Below, in pieces: positions 1 through 9,281 of a DNA stretch of 64,000 bases. The DNA is taken from positions 1,240,001-1,304,000 of the forward strand of contig NZ_BRLB01000001.1 of the NCBI RefSeq assembly GCF_027923465.1, read 5' to 3'. The notes below the pieces were generated by a model. The model worked only from the letters and a program-made list of their open reading frames with translations, made no database searches and was not told the origin of the DNA. The stretch is from Vallitalea longa (lineage in GTDB: Bacteria; Bacillota; Clostridia; Lachnospirales; Vallitaleaceae). Position 1 is the stretch's first letter, and each line of letters starts with the position of its first letter. Made by a program: the position numbers and the translations under genes.

Positions 1-164
1 CACCCACATCTATTATACCTAACATGACTAACAATTTCATTATTCTTGGAATTTATATATTTTATTTAAGGTAATCGTAAGGTAGATTTTAGATTGTAGA
101 AAGGTATGGAAGTTATAATTACGTTGTATTGAAATTAATATTAATGAAATGGAGTTGAATTCGT
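1..164. other. Leader region before the ABC exporter
   Basis: No gene is supported here. The stretch is very AT-rich and ends with a weak ribosome site (TGGAG) about ten bases before the ATG at 165. A promoter for the exporter operon probably lies here, but I cannot point to a convincing -35/-10 pair. Confidence 0.3.
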
Positions 165-1082
165 ATGACTACAATCGTATCAACACATCAACTATCAAAA
201 TACTATAGTGGTGTTTGTAGAGTCGATAAAGTAAATATGACAGTATATGAAGGGGACATATATGGTTTTCTTGGACCTAACGGTGCAGGTAAATCAACTA
301 CACTGAAAATGCTTCTGGGACTTTCCAAACCTACTAACGGTGATGTAAAGATATTTGGTAAAAATTTTAACAAGAATCGTCAATCAATTCTTAGTAAGAC
401 TGGGTCTCTTATTGAATCACCTTCGTATTATGGACATCTTACTGGATTAGAGAATATGCGTATAATGCAACGTCTTCGTAATGTACCACAAAAAAACATT
501 GATGAAGTTTTACATATAATACGTCTGGAAAATCAAAAAGATAAACAAGTAAAACATTATTCTCTCGGTATGAAACAGAGACTTGGGATTGCCATGGCAT
601 TAATTAATTTCCCAAAATTATTGATTTTAGATGAACCAACTAATGGTCTTGACCCTAATGGTATAAGAGAAATCAGGGAACTCATTAAATCTTTACCTCA
701 CCGTTATGGCATTACAGTCTTGATATCTACTCATCTATTATCTGAAGTAGAACAAATGGCTACTTCTGTAGGTATCATTGATAATGGTAATCTATTATTT
801 CAAGGTAGTATGGATTTGTTACAAAAAAAAAGTGAAACTTGCATTTGTATAAAATCATTAAACAACACTCTAGCAAGAAAAATATTAACTGCCAATAATT
901 ATACATTTTTACCACAAGTGAAAGATGATTTCATCGCATTTAGAAGTATCAACGATAATCAAATAGCTAATATTAATAAACTGCTTGTTGACTCAAATAT
1001 TAAAGTTACACGTATTGAAGAACACAGAAAAAGCTTGGAAGACATTTTCCTAGAACTTACAGGAAGGGAGCGAAGTCTTTAG
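165..1082 (+). CDS. ABC transporter ATP-binding protein, bacitracin/lantibiotic type
   Basis: ATP-hydrolysing subunit of an exporter or self-protection ABC transporter. Seen: Walker A GPNGAGKST at residues 37-45, a signature motif of the form YSLGMKQR near 132 (typical of BcrA-like ATPases in place of LSGGQ), Walker B LLILDEPTNGLDP near 152-164, and a switch histidine in STH near 187. Length (305 aa) fits the BcrA/NatA group, whose C-terminal tail of about 90 residues is not part of the ATPase fold. The next gene starts right after its stop, and two permeases plus a YxeA-like gene follow, as in antimicrobial-peptide resistance operons. Substrate is inferred only from family; no two-component genes are adjacent in the window. 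Confidence 0.9.
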   Translation: MTTIVSTHQLSKYYSGVCRVDKVNMTVYEGDIYGFLGPNGAGKSTTLKMLLGLSKPTNGDVKIFGKNFNKNRQSILSKTGSLIESPSYYGHLTGLENMRIMQRLRNVPQKNIDEVLHIIRLENQKDKQVKHYSLGMKQRLGIAMALINFPKLLILDEPTNGLDPNGIREIRELIKSLPHRYGITVLISTHLLSEVEQMATSVGIIDNGNLLFQGSMDLLQKKSETCICIKSLNNTLARKILTANNYTFLPQVKDDFIAFRSINDNQIANINKLLVDSNIKVTRIEEHRKSLEDIFLELTGRERSL

Positions 1083-1832
1083 ATGAAAATTCTAATATTA
1101 GAATACATGAAACTGCGCAGAAAAAAAATATTTCTAATGATTACTTTATTCATAAGTGTAGAAATTGCATGGGCTCTTATGTCAGTAAGTATAGCTTTAT
1201 CTCGTAACCCTAGCAACAGTAGTTGGATGTCAACTATGGTAACTCTATCATCTATGAATGGTTTGTTTTTACCAATAATATCAGCAGTAGTAATGTCAAG
1301 AATCTGTGATATGGAACACAAAGGTAATACTTGGAAATTATTGATGTCAGTAGATATAAACCCTAGAAAAGTTTATGGTGCTAAATATTTATGTGGAAAT
1401 TTTCTGCTTCTATATGCTGTTGTTTTACAAGCTATAGCTATTATAATCTTTAATATACTGAAAGGATTAAGTGAACCAATACTTTTTACTATGGTACTGA
1501 GATTTATACTTGGAACGTCACTAGCTAATATGGCAGTTCTTGCATTGCAACAATGGATTTCTTTATCAATCAAAAATCAATCATTTGCTTTATGTATAGG
1601 TATGATTGGAGGATTTTTAGGTATGACAGGAGATTTTTTCCCTATTTTTGTGCGCCGTATTTTCATATGGTCTTATTATAGTGGTTTATGTCCTGTGGCC
1701 TACTACTTTGACGATGAATCAGCTAACTATATTATTCAAAATCATAGTTTTGGTATCTTCTCTATTGTCATAATTATAGCATTAATATTCTATATTGTTG
1801 GTAATATTCATATTTCAAGGCAAGAAGTATAA
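1083..1832 (+). CDS. ABC transporter permease (BcrB-like, first of two)
   Basis: Integral membrane subunit of the exporter. The 249-residue protein has about six hydrophobic segments: one near residues 15-35, a pair around 55-70 and 100-125, and the rest towards the C-terminus. It has the pattern of the ABC-2 type permeases found with BcrA-like ATPases. It starts with no gap after the ATPase stop, with GGGAG in the end of that gene as ribosome site, so translation is probably coupled. It resembles the next gene in size and layout (both begin with a short ExLKLRR-like amphipathic stretch), suggesting a heterodimeric permease. Confidence 0.8.
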   Translation: MKILILEYMKLRRKKIFLMITLFISVEIAWALMSVSIALSRNPSNSSWMSTMVTLSSMNGLFLPIISAVVMSRICDMEHKGNTWKLLMSVDINPRKVYGAKYLCGNFLLLYAVVLQAIAIIIFNILKGLSEPILFTMVLRFILGTSLANMAVLALQQWISLSIKNQSFALCIGMIGGFLGMTGDFFPIFVRRIFIWSYYSGLCPVAYYFDDESANYIIQNHSFGIFSIVIIIALIFYIVGNIHISRQEV

Positions 1833-1843
1833 GGAGGTAAAAT

Positions 1844-2575
1844 ATGTTAAGAAAAGTAATTTCCACAGAAATATTAAAACTTCGTCGTTCTCATATAATT
1901 ATAGTACTTATGATACTCCCAATCATAAGTATAATAATTGGAAGTGCTAATTATTATTTTAATCAAAGTATATTACAGAAACAGTGGTTTAGTCTTTGGT
2001 CACAAGTAAGCTTATTCTATAGTGAATTTTTTTTGCCTGTACTTATTGCTATATGTTGTTCTTATATATGTAGATTAGAACATTTAAATAAGAATTGGAA
2101 TAAAGTGATGACTGCTCCAATATCAGCATCAAATGTTTTTATTGCAAAACTCATTGTAACTGGTTTAATTATTCTTGTATTGCAAATATTTTTTCTTGCT
2201 CTTTATTTCTGTGCCGGTAAACTCTTGGGGCTATCATCACCATTTCCAAGTGTAATTTTTACTTGGTTTTTAAAAGGTTGTCTGTCTTGTATAACCATAA
2301 CTTCTTTACAGCTATTATTATCTATGCGCATTAAGAGCTTTGCTGCTCCTATCGGTATTAGCCTATGTGGTGTCTTCATAGGTCTAGGAATGTATGTAAC
2401 AAAAATTGGTATGTTATTTCCCTATTCATTATTAACTATTGGGATGAGTGCATTAAGTGGAGAAAATTTATCCCTTCATGACAATATATTATTTTTCACT
2501 AACAACATTATCTTTATTATTTTGTTTTCATTAATTGGAATATACAGGCTAAAAAAAGTTGACATAAATACTTAA
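1844..2575 (+). CDS. ABC transporter permease (BcrB-like, second of two)
   Basis: Second membrane subunit, 243 residues, with about six transmembrane segments and the same N-terminal EILKLRR-type start as its neighbour. AAGGAGG sits just upstream of the ATG. Paired small permeases following one ATPase are usual in lantibiotic-immunity and bacitracin-type exporters. The gene ends 34 bases before the broken YxeA-like gene. Confidence 0.8.
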   Translation: MLRKVISTEILKLRRSHIIIVLMILPIISIIIGSANYYFNQSILQKQWFSLWSQVSLFYSEFFLPVLIAICCSYICRLEHLNKNWNKVMTAPISASNVFIAKLIVTGLIILVLQIFFLALYFCAGKLLGLSSPFPSVIFTWFLKGCLSCITITSLQLLLSMRIKSFAAPIGISLCGVFIGLGMYVTKIGMLFPYSLLTIGMSALSGENLSLHDNILFFTNNIIFIILFSLIGIYRLKKVDINT

Positions 2576-2819
2576 TATTTTTTGTTTCTTATGAAGGGAG
2601 TTAGATTCTATGAAAAAATCAATTGTTTTTTTATGTATATCAGCAATAGTAATATTAATTATTATTAAATTATTAACTACTTCGATTTTTGACCCAAAAC
2701 GACTGACACCTGATGATCCAACTGGAAAAAAAATATATTATACTATGGTTGATAATAGTGATGTGGAAAAAGATGAAAGCAATGATTGTTATGACTATAG
2801 ACTTTCCTGTTATAGTGAC

Positions 2820-2960
2820 ATGCTCCCCCACTAAACCTATAAAACGGTTTTGAGGGGGTTTCTTGGGACGTAGTAACCTAATGGTTACTATTATTACCAA
2901 GCTCTACGGGTAAGCCCTACCCTGTAATATTTTAATATTGCAACAACAATTCACCTTGAT
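2820..2960 (-). ncRNA. Possible omega RNA at the 3' end of tnpB
   Basis: In IS605-type elements the guide (omega) RNA for TnpB comes from the 3' end of tnpB plus the element's right end, with the guide read from flanking DNA. Here the minus-strand sequence after the tnpB stop runs through a GC-rich stretch (the CCCTACC and GTAGAGCTTGG region) into the end hairpin, leaving the element into the YxeA-like gene. Placement follows the known layout of the family; no transcript evidence is available. Confidence 0.35.
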
Positions 2961-4041
2961 TTTTAATGTTTATACTTGCATTTAGGTCTCTATCTATTGA
3001 ATTGCCACACTCACAAGTATATACTCTTTCTGATAGTTTCAAATCTTTTTTTACTGCACCACAAATTGAACAGGTTTTACTTGATGGATAGAATCTGTCT
3101 ATCTTCACAAGTTGTTTTCCTCTTAATTCAGCTTTATATTTAAGCATTGCAATGAACATTCCCCAACCATTATCAGATACGCTTTTACCAAATTTCAATG
3201 CTTGGCTCATACCTTTCATATTTAGGTCTTCTATCGCTATAGCATTGTATTTATTTATTAATTGAGTAGATAGTTTATGTAAAAAATCCGATCTTGCATT
3301 TTTGATTTTATAGTGTATTCTTGCTACTTTAATCTTTTGTTTATCCCAATTATTCGAAAACCTTACCATACGTGATAATTTCCTTTGTGCCTTGATAAGT
3401 TTAGCTTCTAACATACGAAAAAATCTAGGATACTTGGCTCTTTGGTTTTCAGAGCTAACAAACAGTTCTTTCATTGAAAAATCTAAACCTACTATGTTGC
3501 CGTTACTTGGAACTTGAATTATTTCTTTTTCAAATTCAGTAGTAATACTTACAAAATAAGCACCTGTAGGTACTTGACTTATAGTAGCAGATAATATTTT
3601 ATGATTCCTAGGTATTTCTCTATGAAATTTAGTTTTTAGTAATCCTAATTTTGGGAACTTCAACATACTGCCTTCTATTCTTATTGAATTGTTAGTGTTT
3701 TTGGTTGTATAAGATTTGATATTGTTTCTTTTAGATTTGAATCTAGGATATTTAGCTCTCTTTTGAAAGAAATTCTTAAAAGCAGTATCTAAATTCCTAA
3801 GTGCAGATTGAAGAGAAACACTATCCACTTCTTTAAGCCAAGTTAAATCTTTTTTCAAAGCTGTTAACTCTTTAGCTTGATTAACATAAGTAGTTGATTT
3901 TTCTTCATTCTTGTATAATTCAATTCTTTGATTAAGAAAACGATTGAATACAAATCTAGTACAGCCGAAGGTTTTATGAATCAAAGTCAGTTGTTCCTTA
4001 TTAGGATATATTCTATATTTGAAAGCTTTATTGATTTTCAT
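2932..4041 (-). CDS. tnpB: TnpB (OrfB) RNA-guided nuclease of IS605 family
   Basis: Full-length TnpB. Seen: N-terminal helix-turn-helix-like region (KAFKYRIYPNKEQ, CTRFVFNRFL), RuvC-like acidic residues in GLDFSMKELF, IAIEDLNMKGMSQ and the final SIDRDLNASINI, and a zinc ribbon with CSICG...CECG. All three catalytic acidic residues are present, so it is probably active. A GTG at 4053 would add four residues, but AGGAAGTGGG lies just before the ATG at 4041, so that start is preferred. Family knowledge: TnpB cuts DNA guided by omega RNA and helps keep the element at the donor site. Here its TnpA partner is dead, so the element depends on another IS605 copy to move. Confidence 0.93.
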   Translation of the reverse strand: MKINKAFKYRIYPNKEQLTLIHKTFGCTRFVFNRFLNQRIELYKNEEKSTTYVNQAKELTALKKDLTWLKEVDSVSLQSALRNLDTAFKNFFQKRAKYPRFKSKRNNIKSYTTKNTNNSIRIEGSMLKFPKLGLLKTKFHREIPRNHKILSATISQVPTGAYFVSITTEFEKEIIQVPSNGNIVGLDFSMKELFVSSENQRAKYPRFFRMLEAKLIKAQRKLSRMVRFSNNWDKQKIKVARIHYKIKNARSDFLHKLSTQLINKYNAIAIEDLNMKGMSQALKFGKSVSDNGWGMFIAMLKYKAELRGKQLVKIDRFYPSSKTCSICGAVKKDLKLSERVYTCECGNSIDRDLNASINIKNQGELLLQY

Positions 4042-4108
4042 AGATTTTCCCACTTCCTTATGTTATAATTATATCGTAATTCAATTTAGTTGTAAAGGAG
4101 TTTTTTAG

Positions 4109-4433
4109 ATGAATAATAGTTAATCCAAAAGCAATAGGCATTCAATATACAATCTAAAATATCATTTGGTTGTAATAACTAAATATAGACACAAATGTAT
4201 TAACAAAGAACTTACTATTTGAAACACCTCCCCAAGTGGAATTAGCAAAATTAGTTAATACTTTGAAGACTGTTTCTTCAAGACTGATTAGGAAAAAACA
4301 TAGTGAATATTTAAAAGAATATTACTGGAAACCCGTATTTTGGAGTAGAAGTTATTGCATTTTAACAACTGGAGGAGCAACAATAGAAATGATTGAGAAA
4401 TATATTCGCTCTCAAGCAGGAGTTAAAGATTAA
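4109..4433 (+). pseudogene. Degraded tnpA (Y1 HUH transposase)
   Basis: Translation of the plus strand gives recognisable TnpA pieces. After the ATG at 4109 there is a stop at codon 5, then RHSIYNLKYHLVVITKYRHK. A jump of frame and a deletion lead to ETPPQVELAKLVNTLKTVSS, YYWKPVFWSRSYCI and TTGG. The middle of the protein, which holds the HUH metal-binding motif in intact members, is missing. The remaining open stretch (4236-4433) has lost the catalytic core and cannot work as a transposase. Confidence 0.85.
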
Positions 4434-4742
4434 AAACCGTTCCGATTCATCTCCCTCCTAGTTAGAGGAGGGAGTTTTCTCGAAATATCTAGATAAAAAA
4501 GGTTCAGAAAAAAAGCTTACTTTTTCTGCTGGTAAATTGTTACGTGAAGGAGCTTACATAGAGTTATATGCAACTACTTTAAGAGGTGTAACTTACTGGC
4601 AGGAGGTTAAATTTCAAGAGTTACCAGAAGATGTTCAAGAAATTTATGAAAATACCCTAACATCAACTAATCACAAAAATTCAAGAATACCTACATAGAT
4701 TATTTATTGTAGATCACTCATGCAGAGAATTATTTTATTATT

Positions 4743-4860
4743 ACTCAACTTTCTCACCTTTAATTTAATGTAGACAAATAAAGGCTTAATAGGTTACTTA
4801 TATTCACAAAGCCTATTAATTAGTCTTCCATAATAGAATATTGAAGTAAGAAAGTTGAGT
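4743..4860. repeat. Inverted repeat of about 118 bp, MITE-like
   Basis: ACTCAACTTTCT (4743-4754) is repeated inverted as AGAAAGTTGAGT (4849-4860), and flanking TTA/TAA bases extend the match. A smaller AGGCTT/AAGCCT pair lies inside. It sits between the broken YxeA-like gene and the 3' end of the minus-strand aminotransferase gene. It may be a small non-autonomous element or a bidirectional terminator; no U-tract supports the latter. Confidence 0.4.
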
Positions 4861-4868
4861 CAGTAAAA

Positions 4869-6002
4869 TTATACTACTTCAACAAATTTATTATGCAACT
4901 TACATTTTAGAGTAACATTTCGTTTCCTTAGAACTGAGTCTATTGCTTTTAACGTAATATACAATTTTTCTTCGTAACAGTTTTCACCCATATGTCCTAT
5001 TCGTATTACCTTATCTTTCAGATAATCAAAAGCTCCTGAAATTATGATATTATAATCATTTGCCATATCATCAAGTATAGTCTTACAATCTACTGAAGAT
5101 GGAACCATTATTGTGGTTACTGTATTGGAAAAACCTGAATCAGGATATAGTTCTAGACCTGCTTCCAGTAAAGCTGTTCTTACGCCTCTGGCTAATCTTC
5201 TATGTCTATCAACAATACTATCATCTCTAAGCATTCTATCCACAGCTTCATTCAAACCGTATATATCACTAATGGATTGGGTATAAGGGAACCATTTGTC
5301 TTCATACCAATTTTTCCACAATGATAGGTTGCAATAAAAACTTGGTACAGGTTTATTTCTGTTCATTATCTTATTCCAAGCTCTATCACTGATACCAAGT
5401 AATGTTAATCCTGGTGGTGCTGAAATACATTTCTGTGAACCGCCCAATACTATATCAATCTTCCATTTATCAACTTCTAGCGGTTCTCCTCCCATTGACG
5501 AAACTGCATCTACTATGGAGATGATACCGTATTTGTCTAATATGGGACATATTTTATCAATAGGATTAGTAATTCCCGAAGGTGTTTCGCAATGAACTAA
5601 AGTCGCTACTTTATAGTCATGATTTTCTTGTAAAAATGATTCTAATTTCTCTACATCAATCTCCCTAGTATAGTCCGAAGAGAAGAATGTTACATCTCCA
5701 CCATATAACTTGGCAAAATCTCCAAATCCTTTACCGAATATACCATTATCAATACATAGAACTTTATCATCCTGCTCTATTAATGATGCACAAGCTGCTT
5801 CCAATCCTAGAATACCTTCTCCCGCTAATATGAGTACATCATTTTCTGTATGGAGCATCTTCTTAATCTTATTACAAGTTTCTCTATAATAATCATAGAA
5901 ATCAATATCAAAATCTGGGTTGGTTATTGGTTTTGACATTGCCATCCTTACTTCTTCACTTACATATGTTGGTCCGGGTGTCATCAACAATTTATTTTTC
6001 AT
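4869..6002 (-). CDS. Class V aminotransferase (alanine-glyoxylate / serine-pyruvate type)
   Basis: PLP-dependent aminotransferase of about 377 residues. Seen: the N-terminal MTPGPT motif of the alanine-glyoxylate/serine-pyruvate aminotransferase group, GEGILGLEAA in the cofactor region, HCETPSGI, the PLP aspartate in VDAVSSMGG (near residue 165) and the Schiff-base lysine in GGSQKCISAPPG (near residue 191). The first in-frame ATG (6014) overlaps GGAGGTAGCT, which is the ribosome site for the ATG at 6002; that start is chosen. Likely reaction: transfer of an amino group between alanine or serine and glyoxylate or pyruvate. Phosphonate- or purine-linked variants of this fold cannot be excluded. 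It stands alone, with no pathway neighbours. Confidence 0.85.
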   Translation of the reverse strand: MKNKLLMTPGPTYVSEEVRMAMSKPITNPDFDIDFYDYYRETCNKIKKMLHTENDVLILAGEGILGLEAACASLIEQDDKVLCIDNGIFGKGFGDFAKLYGGDVTFFSSDYTREIDVEKLESFLQENHDYKVATLVHCETPSGITNPIDKICPILDKYGIISIVDAVSSMGGEPLEVDKWKIDIVLGGSQKCISAPPGLTLLGISDRAWNKIMNRNKPVPSFYCNLSLWKNWYEDKWFPYTQSISDIYGLNEAVDRMLRDDSIVDRHRRLARGVRTALLEAGLELYPDSGFSNTVTTIMVPSSVDCKTILDDMANDYNIIISGAFDYLKDKVIRIGHMGENCYEEKLYITLKAIDSVLRKRNVTLKCKLHNKFVEVV

Positions 6003-6305
6003 AGCTACCTCCATATTGAATTTATTATTATATCATTTACAAAATTTATTACTATTATATATAAAAACTGTATATATAAAAAGATACAGTTTCTATAATT
6101 TAAAAAAGTACAGTTAAATTATATCTTTTTTCAATAAGTGATAAAATTATAAGTATAAAATTAGCTTCTTTTACTTTATACACATATAATTAGATAGATG
6201 TATAATATAGAATAATAGGTAATAATCATTATTATTGTCTCCATATATTGACTTCACTTCTATGATAAAGTAAAATTGTTGTTATAAGCATTTAACTGAT
6301 GAGAG
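6003..6305. promoter_or_regulatory. Divergent intergenic region with a small inverted repeat
   Basis: About 300 bp between the minus-strand aminotransferase and the plus-strand membrane gene. It holds an inverted repeat AAACTGTAT (6065-6073) / ATACAGTTT (6084-6092), with a further partial copy TACAGTT near 6110. It could be an operator for one or both genes. A GAGAGGTGG ribosome site precedes the ATG at 6306. Nothing else is recognised. Confidence 0.3.
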
Positions 6306-7403
6306 GTGGAAAGTATGAATAATAAAAAAACCGATAGCATATTAATTGATGGTATAGTATCTTCATTGATAGCTTTCTTAATAGCGATAGGTATATGTTT
6401 TGTATTATCACTAGTATTCAATTTAACCGGATATAAAGAATTCAATCAAATAATGTCAGGTAATTTGGGTGGAGATAAAGGAGCTAGTGTAAATAGCATC
6501 TTAAGAATAACCGTAATACTATTTAACTTTTCATTATTTAACACTGTAGGTACTGTTAGATTTGGTATATTGATTTTTGCATTTATACCTATTATCGCAT
6601 TTTGGTTAGCCAATAGGCAATTAAATAAAAAAGGTAATTTAGGCCCTACTAATATTAGTATTTACTTGATAAGTTCATTAATATTTGCTTCATTACAATT
6701 TATAATATCTTTGATTACCAAAGGTGAACTTGTAGAAGGATTACCTATTAACTTTGCAACATTGAGTAATTTTATAGCTACTTTTATTCTGACTTTCATA
6801 ATTCAGTTATTCATTAAACTTAATTATAGAAACACTGGAAAAAATGCTGGCATCAAAGCATTTAAAAGCACCTATAGAATTATGGGAATCGTTGCTGGGT
6901 TTATCGGTATAGTAGCTATCGTTGCTGGTGTTTCAAGCCAAAGCAATAATATTATTATGATGATAATTGCAGTAATAGCTATGTTGCCTAATGTAATTTC
7001 ATATATTTTCTTTTATATGATAGGACTTACAATGAAATTCAATGATGTATTTCAGGAACAGTTAAATATATATATTAATTTAGACTTGACTTTCCAGAAT
7101 AGAATGTATATAAGATATATAGCAATACTTTTATTTGTTCTTATTATCGCATATGTAATATATAAAATGGATAAAAAGAAATTTATAAGAAATGCTATTA
7201 TTTATTCACTTACACTAGGGATATTCATGGGAACTCTAGGCTATTGTTCAAGTATCAATTTTATTGAAATCAAATATATAGGAAGTATTCAATTTGGCGT
7301 TAGTAGCATTCTACTTTCTGTTTTTATTCCTATATTGGTCATATGGATTGTTATTTTACTTTATTATCTAATTAAAAGAATAAAAGATATCATAAGAGAG
7401 TAA
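6306..7403 (+). CDS. Polytopic membrane protein of unknown function
   Basis: A 365-residue protein with roughly nine or ten hydrophobic segments spread along its length, the first at residues 12-35 and the last near 335-355. There are short charged loops and a lysine/arginine-rich C-terminus (LIKRIKDIIRE). No transporter motif, ATP-binding site or catalytic residue pattern is recognised. It is read from ATG with GAGAGGTGG upstream and is followed by the proS promoter, so it appears to be a single-gene unit. It may be an uncharacterised permease-like or stress membrane protein; I do not assign a function. Confidence 0.6.
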   Translation: MESMNNKKTDSILIDGIVSSLIAFLIAIGICFVLSLVFNLTGYKEFNQIMSGNLGGDKGASVNSILRITVILFNFSLFNTVGTVRFGILIFAFIPIIAFWLANRQLNKKGNLGPTNISIYLISSLIFASLQFIISLITKGELVEGLPINFATLSNFIATFILTFIIQLFIKLNYRNTGKNAGIKAFKSTYRIMGIVAGFIGIVAIVAGVSSQSNNIIMMIIAVIAMLPNVISYIFFYMIGLTMKFNDVFQEQLNIYINLDLTFQNRMYIRYIAILLFVLIIAYVIYKMDKKKFIRNAIIYSLTLGIFMGTLGYCSSINFIEIKYIGSIQFGVSSILLSVFIPILVIWIVILLYYLIKRIKDIIRE

Positions 7404-7437
7404 TATAGTAATAATCTGATACTTAGATAATAATGCC

Positions 7438-7466
7438 TTGACAAAAATAACATTCTACATTAGAAT
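7438..7466 (+). promoter_or_regulatory. SigmaA-type promoter of the proS leader
   Basis: TTGACA at 7438-7443 and TAGAAT at 7461-7466 with 17 bases between them form a near-consensus housekeeping promoter. It lies upstream of the T-box leader and would start transcription around 7473. Confidence 0.75.
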
Positions 7467-7559
7467 CATATATTAAATGAAAGATCTTTTTCGCTTTTAT
7501 TATTGAATAGAAATATATCGTATGATTAAGTATAAAATCAAAATATTGAAATATGATGT

Positions 7560-7789
7560 TGATGAGAAATAGTAGATATCATTGTATCATTTTAGAGAGG
7601 AAGTCAAAGCTGAAAGACTTCTATGAGACGGATATCGAACCTATCTTGGAGTTCTGTATGAAAATACAGCGGTTGCCTTCCGTTAATTAGGTCACGAGAT
7701 AATAATTGATTATTTCTTTATTAATTAATTATTAACTAGGGTGGTACCACGAAAATATAACTTCGTCCCTTCTGGGATGGAGTTTTTTT
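7560..7789 (+). promoter_or_regulatory. T-box riboswitch (proline type) with terminator
   Basis: A tRNA-sensing leader in front of proS. Seen: stem I elements AGAGAGGAAGTC and GCTGAAAGACTTC, a likely specifier loop with CCU (proline) in GAACCTATC near 7640, the T-box core AGGGTGGTACCACG at 7738-7751, and an intrinsic terminator (stem CTTCGTCCC / GGGATGGAG, then seven T) at 7759-7789. Uncharged tRNA-Pro would bind the TGGTACC bulge and stabilise the antiterminator, raising ProRS expression. The specifier reading is an inference from position. Confidence 0.93.
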
Positions 7790-7830
7790 ATTATAAAATA
7801 TTTTATAAGATAAAAAGGAGAGTGAAAACT

Positions 7831-9267
7831 ATGGCTAAAAAAGATAAGTTTGTAGAAGCTATTACGCCAATGAATGAAGATTTCGCAAAATGGTACACTG
7901 ATGTAGTCAAGAAAGCTGAACTAGTAGATTATTCAAGTGTCAGAGGATGTATGGTCATCAAACCTTATGGTTACGCCATATGGGAATTACTTCAAAGACA
8001 ATTAGATGACAGATTCAAAGCAACTGGACATCAAAATGTATATATGCCAATGTTTATACCAGAGAGTTTACTTGAAAAAGAAAAAGATCACGTTGAAGGT
8101 TTCGCTCCTGAAGTAGCTTGGGTTACACACGGAGGAACTGAAAAATTAACTGAAAGATTATGTGTAAGACCTACTTCAGAAACTTTATTCTGTGAACATT
8201 ATGCTAATGAAATCCAATCTTACAGAGATCTACCTAAGTTATATAATCAATGGTGTTCTGTAGTTAGATGGGAAAAAACTACAAGACCATTCCTTCGCTC
8301 ATTAGAATTCTTATGGCAGGAAGGTCATACTGCTCATGCTACCGCTGATGAAGCAATGGAAGAAACAATCAACATCCTTAACTTATATGCTAAGTTCTGT
8401 GAAGATGTACTTGCTATACCAATGATAAAAGGTCAAAAAACTGATAAAGAGAAATTTGCAGGAGCTCAAGCAACTTACACAATCGAGAGTTTAATGCACG
8501 ACGGAAAAGCTCTTCAATCAGGAACATCACATAACTTTGGTGATGGATTCGCTAAAGCTTTTGATATTACCTATACTGATAAAGAAAATAAGTTATCTTA
8601 TGTACATCAGACATCTTGGGGTGTATCAACAAGATTACTAGGTGGTATAATAATGGTTCATGGTGATGATAATGGTCTAGTTCTTCCACCAGCTATCGCA
8701 CCAATTCAAGTAATTATCGTTCCTATCATGCAGAAAAAAGAAGGTGTTCTTGATAAGGCTAATGAAATCAAAGACGCTCTAAGCAAATTCACAAGAGTGG
8801 ATATTGATGATTCCGATAAGAGTCCAGGATGGAAATTCAGTGAACATGAAATGAAAGGTGTTCCACTTAGAGTTGAATTAGGACCAAAGGATATCGCTAA
8901 AAATCAAGCCGTTATCGTTAGAAGAGATACTAGAGAAAAATATTTTGTTTCTCTTGATGAACTTGAAGCTAAAGTATCTGAGTTATTACAAGAAGTTCAA
9001 AAGAGTATGCTTGAAAAAGCTAGAGTCCATAGAGATAAACATACTTATACTGCTACTACTATGGATGAATTAACTAATATCATGAATGATAATCCAGGTT
9101 TCGTAAAAGCAATGTGGTGTGGTGATACTGCTTGTGAAGAAAAAATAAAAGAAGAAACAGGGGCTACATCAAGATGTATTCCATTTGAGCAAGAAGAAAT
9201 TTCAGATGTATGTATTTGTTGTGGTAAACCAGCTAAAAAAATGGTTTATTGGGGTAAAGCATACTAG
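7831..9267 (+). CDS. proS: Prolyl-tRNA synthetase, archaeal/eukaryote-like form
   Basis: Charges tRNA-Pro with proline. At 478 residues, without the large editing insertion of the long bacterial form, and with a C-terminal zinc-type region ([10 protein letters not shown]...CICCGKPA) and a final KAY, it matches the short ProRS type found in archaea and many Clostridia. Class II motifs are visible: [38 protein letters not shown] (motif 2 area) and [17 protein letters not shown] (motif 3 area). The ATG at 7831 follows AAAAAGGAGAG. An upstream in-frame GTG at 7741 lies inside the T-box core and is rejected. Regulation is by the preceding T-box. Confidence 0.96.
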   Translation: MAKKDKFVEAITPMNEDFAKWYTDVVKKAELVDYSSVRGCMVIKPYGYAIWELLQRQLDDRFKATGHQNVYMPMFIPESLLEKEKDHVEGFAPEVAWVTHGGTEKLTERLCVRPTSETLFCEHYANEIQSYRDLPKLYNQWCSVVRWEKTTRPFLRSLEFLWQEGHTAHATADEAMEETINILNLYAKFCEDVLAIPMIKGQKTDKEKFAGAQATYTIESLMHDGKALQSGTSHNFGDGFAKAFDITYTDKENKLSYVHQTSWGVSTRLLGGIIMVHGDDNGLVLPPAIAPIQVIIVPIMQKKEGVLDKANEIKDALSKFTRVDIDDSDKSPGWKFSEHEMKGVPLRVELGPKDIAKNQAVIVRRDTREKYFVSLDELEAKVSELLQEVQKSMLEKARVHRDKHTYTATTMDELTNIMNDNPGFVKAMWCGDTACEEKIKEETGATSRCIPFEQEEISDVCICCGKPAKKMVYWGKAY

Positions 9268-9281
9268 AAAATTCATTATAT

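Larger units (their letters stand above)
2817..4482 (-). mobile_element. IS200/IS605-family element with tnpB and degraded tnpA
   Basis: The element splits the YxeA-like gene. Its low-coordinate end starts with an imperfect hairpin (CCCCC...GGGGG, about 2824-2859). Its high-coordinate end carries a perfect 8-bp hairpin (CTCCCTCC 4451-4458 with GGAGGGAG 4467-4474). No inverted terminal repeats or target duplication are seen, as expected for this family, which moves as single-stranded circles. Inside are tnpB on the minus strand and a decayed divergent tnpA on the plus strand. The bounds are approximate to a few bases, set by where the host reading frame resumes. Confidence 0.85.
2610..4698 (+). 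pseudogene. YxeA-like gene interrupted by an IS200/IS605 element
   Basis: The 5' part (2610 to about 2816) encodes an N-terminal membrane anchor or signal followed by KKIYYTMVDNS and YDYRLSCYS. The 3' part (about 4483-4698) continues in an open frame with KYLDKKGSEKKLTFSAG, GAYIELY and EVKFQELPEDVQ, ending at TAG 4696-4698. Together they give a protein of about 140 residues with the order of motifs I associate with the YxeA/DUF1093 family, whose members often sit beside bacitracin-type ABC transporters. The element lies exactly between the halves, so the exporter operon has lost its small secreted or anchored accessory protein. Assignment rests on motif memory, not on a search. Confidence 0.75.

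Noticed and set aside
1079-1321. Minus-strand gene over the first permease
   Set aside because: It is antisense to a well-supported permease gene, has no ribosome site and no recognisable protein features.
2610-2834. A complete 74-residue peptide gene (bacteriocin-like)
   Set aside because: Its last residues come from the IS605 end, and the true continuation lies after the element at 4483-4698.
4236-4433. A separate small 65-residue gene
   Set aside because: It is the C-terminal remainder of a broken tnpA, as shown by the upstream matching fragment, the early stop and the missing HUH region.
7741-7830. N-terminal extension of ProRS from a GTG at 7741
   Set aside because: It lies in the T-box core and its terminator; the ATG at 7831 has a proper ribosome site and gives the family's normal N-terminus.
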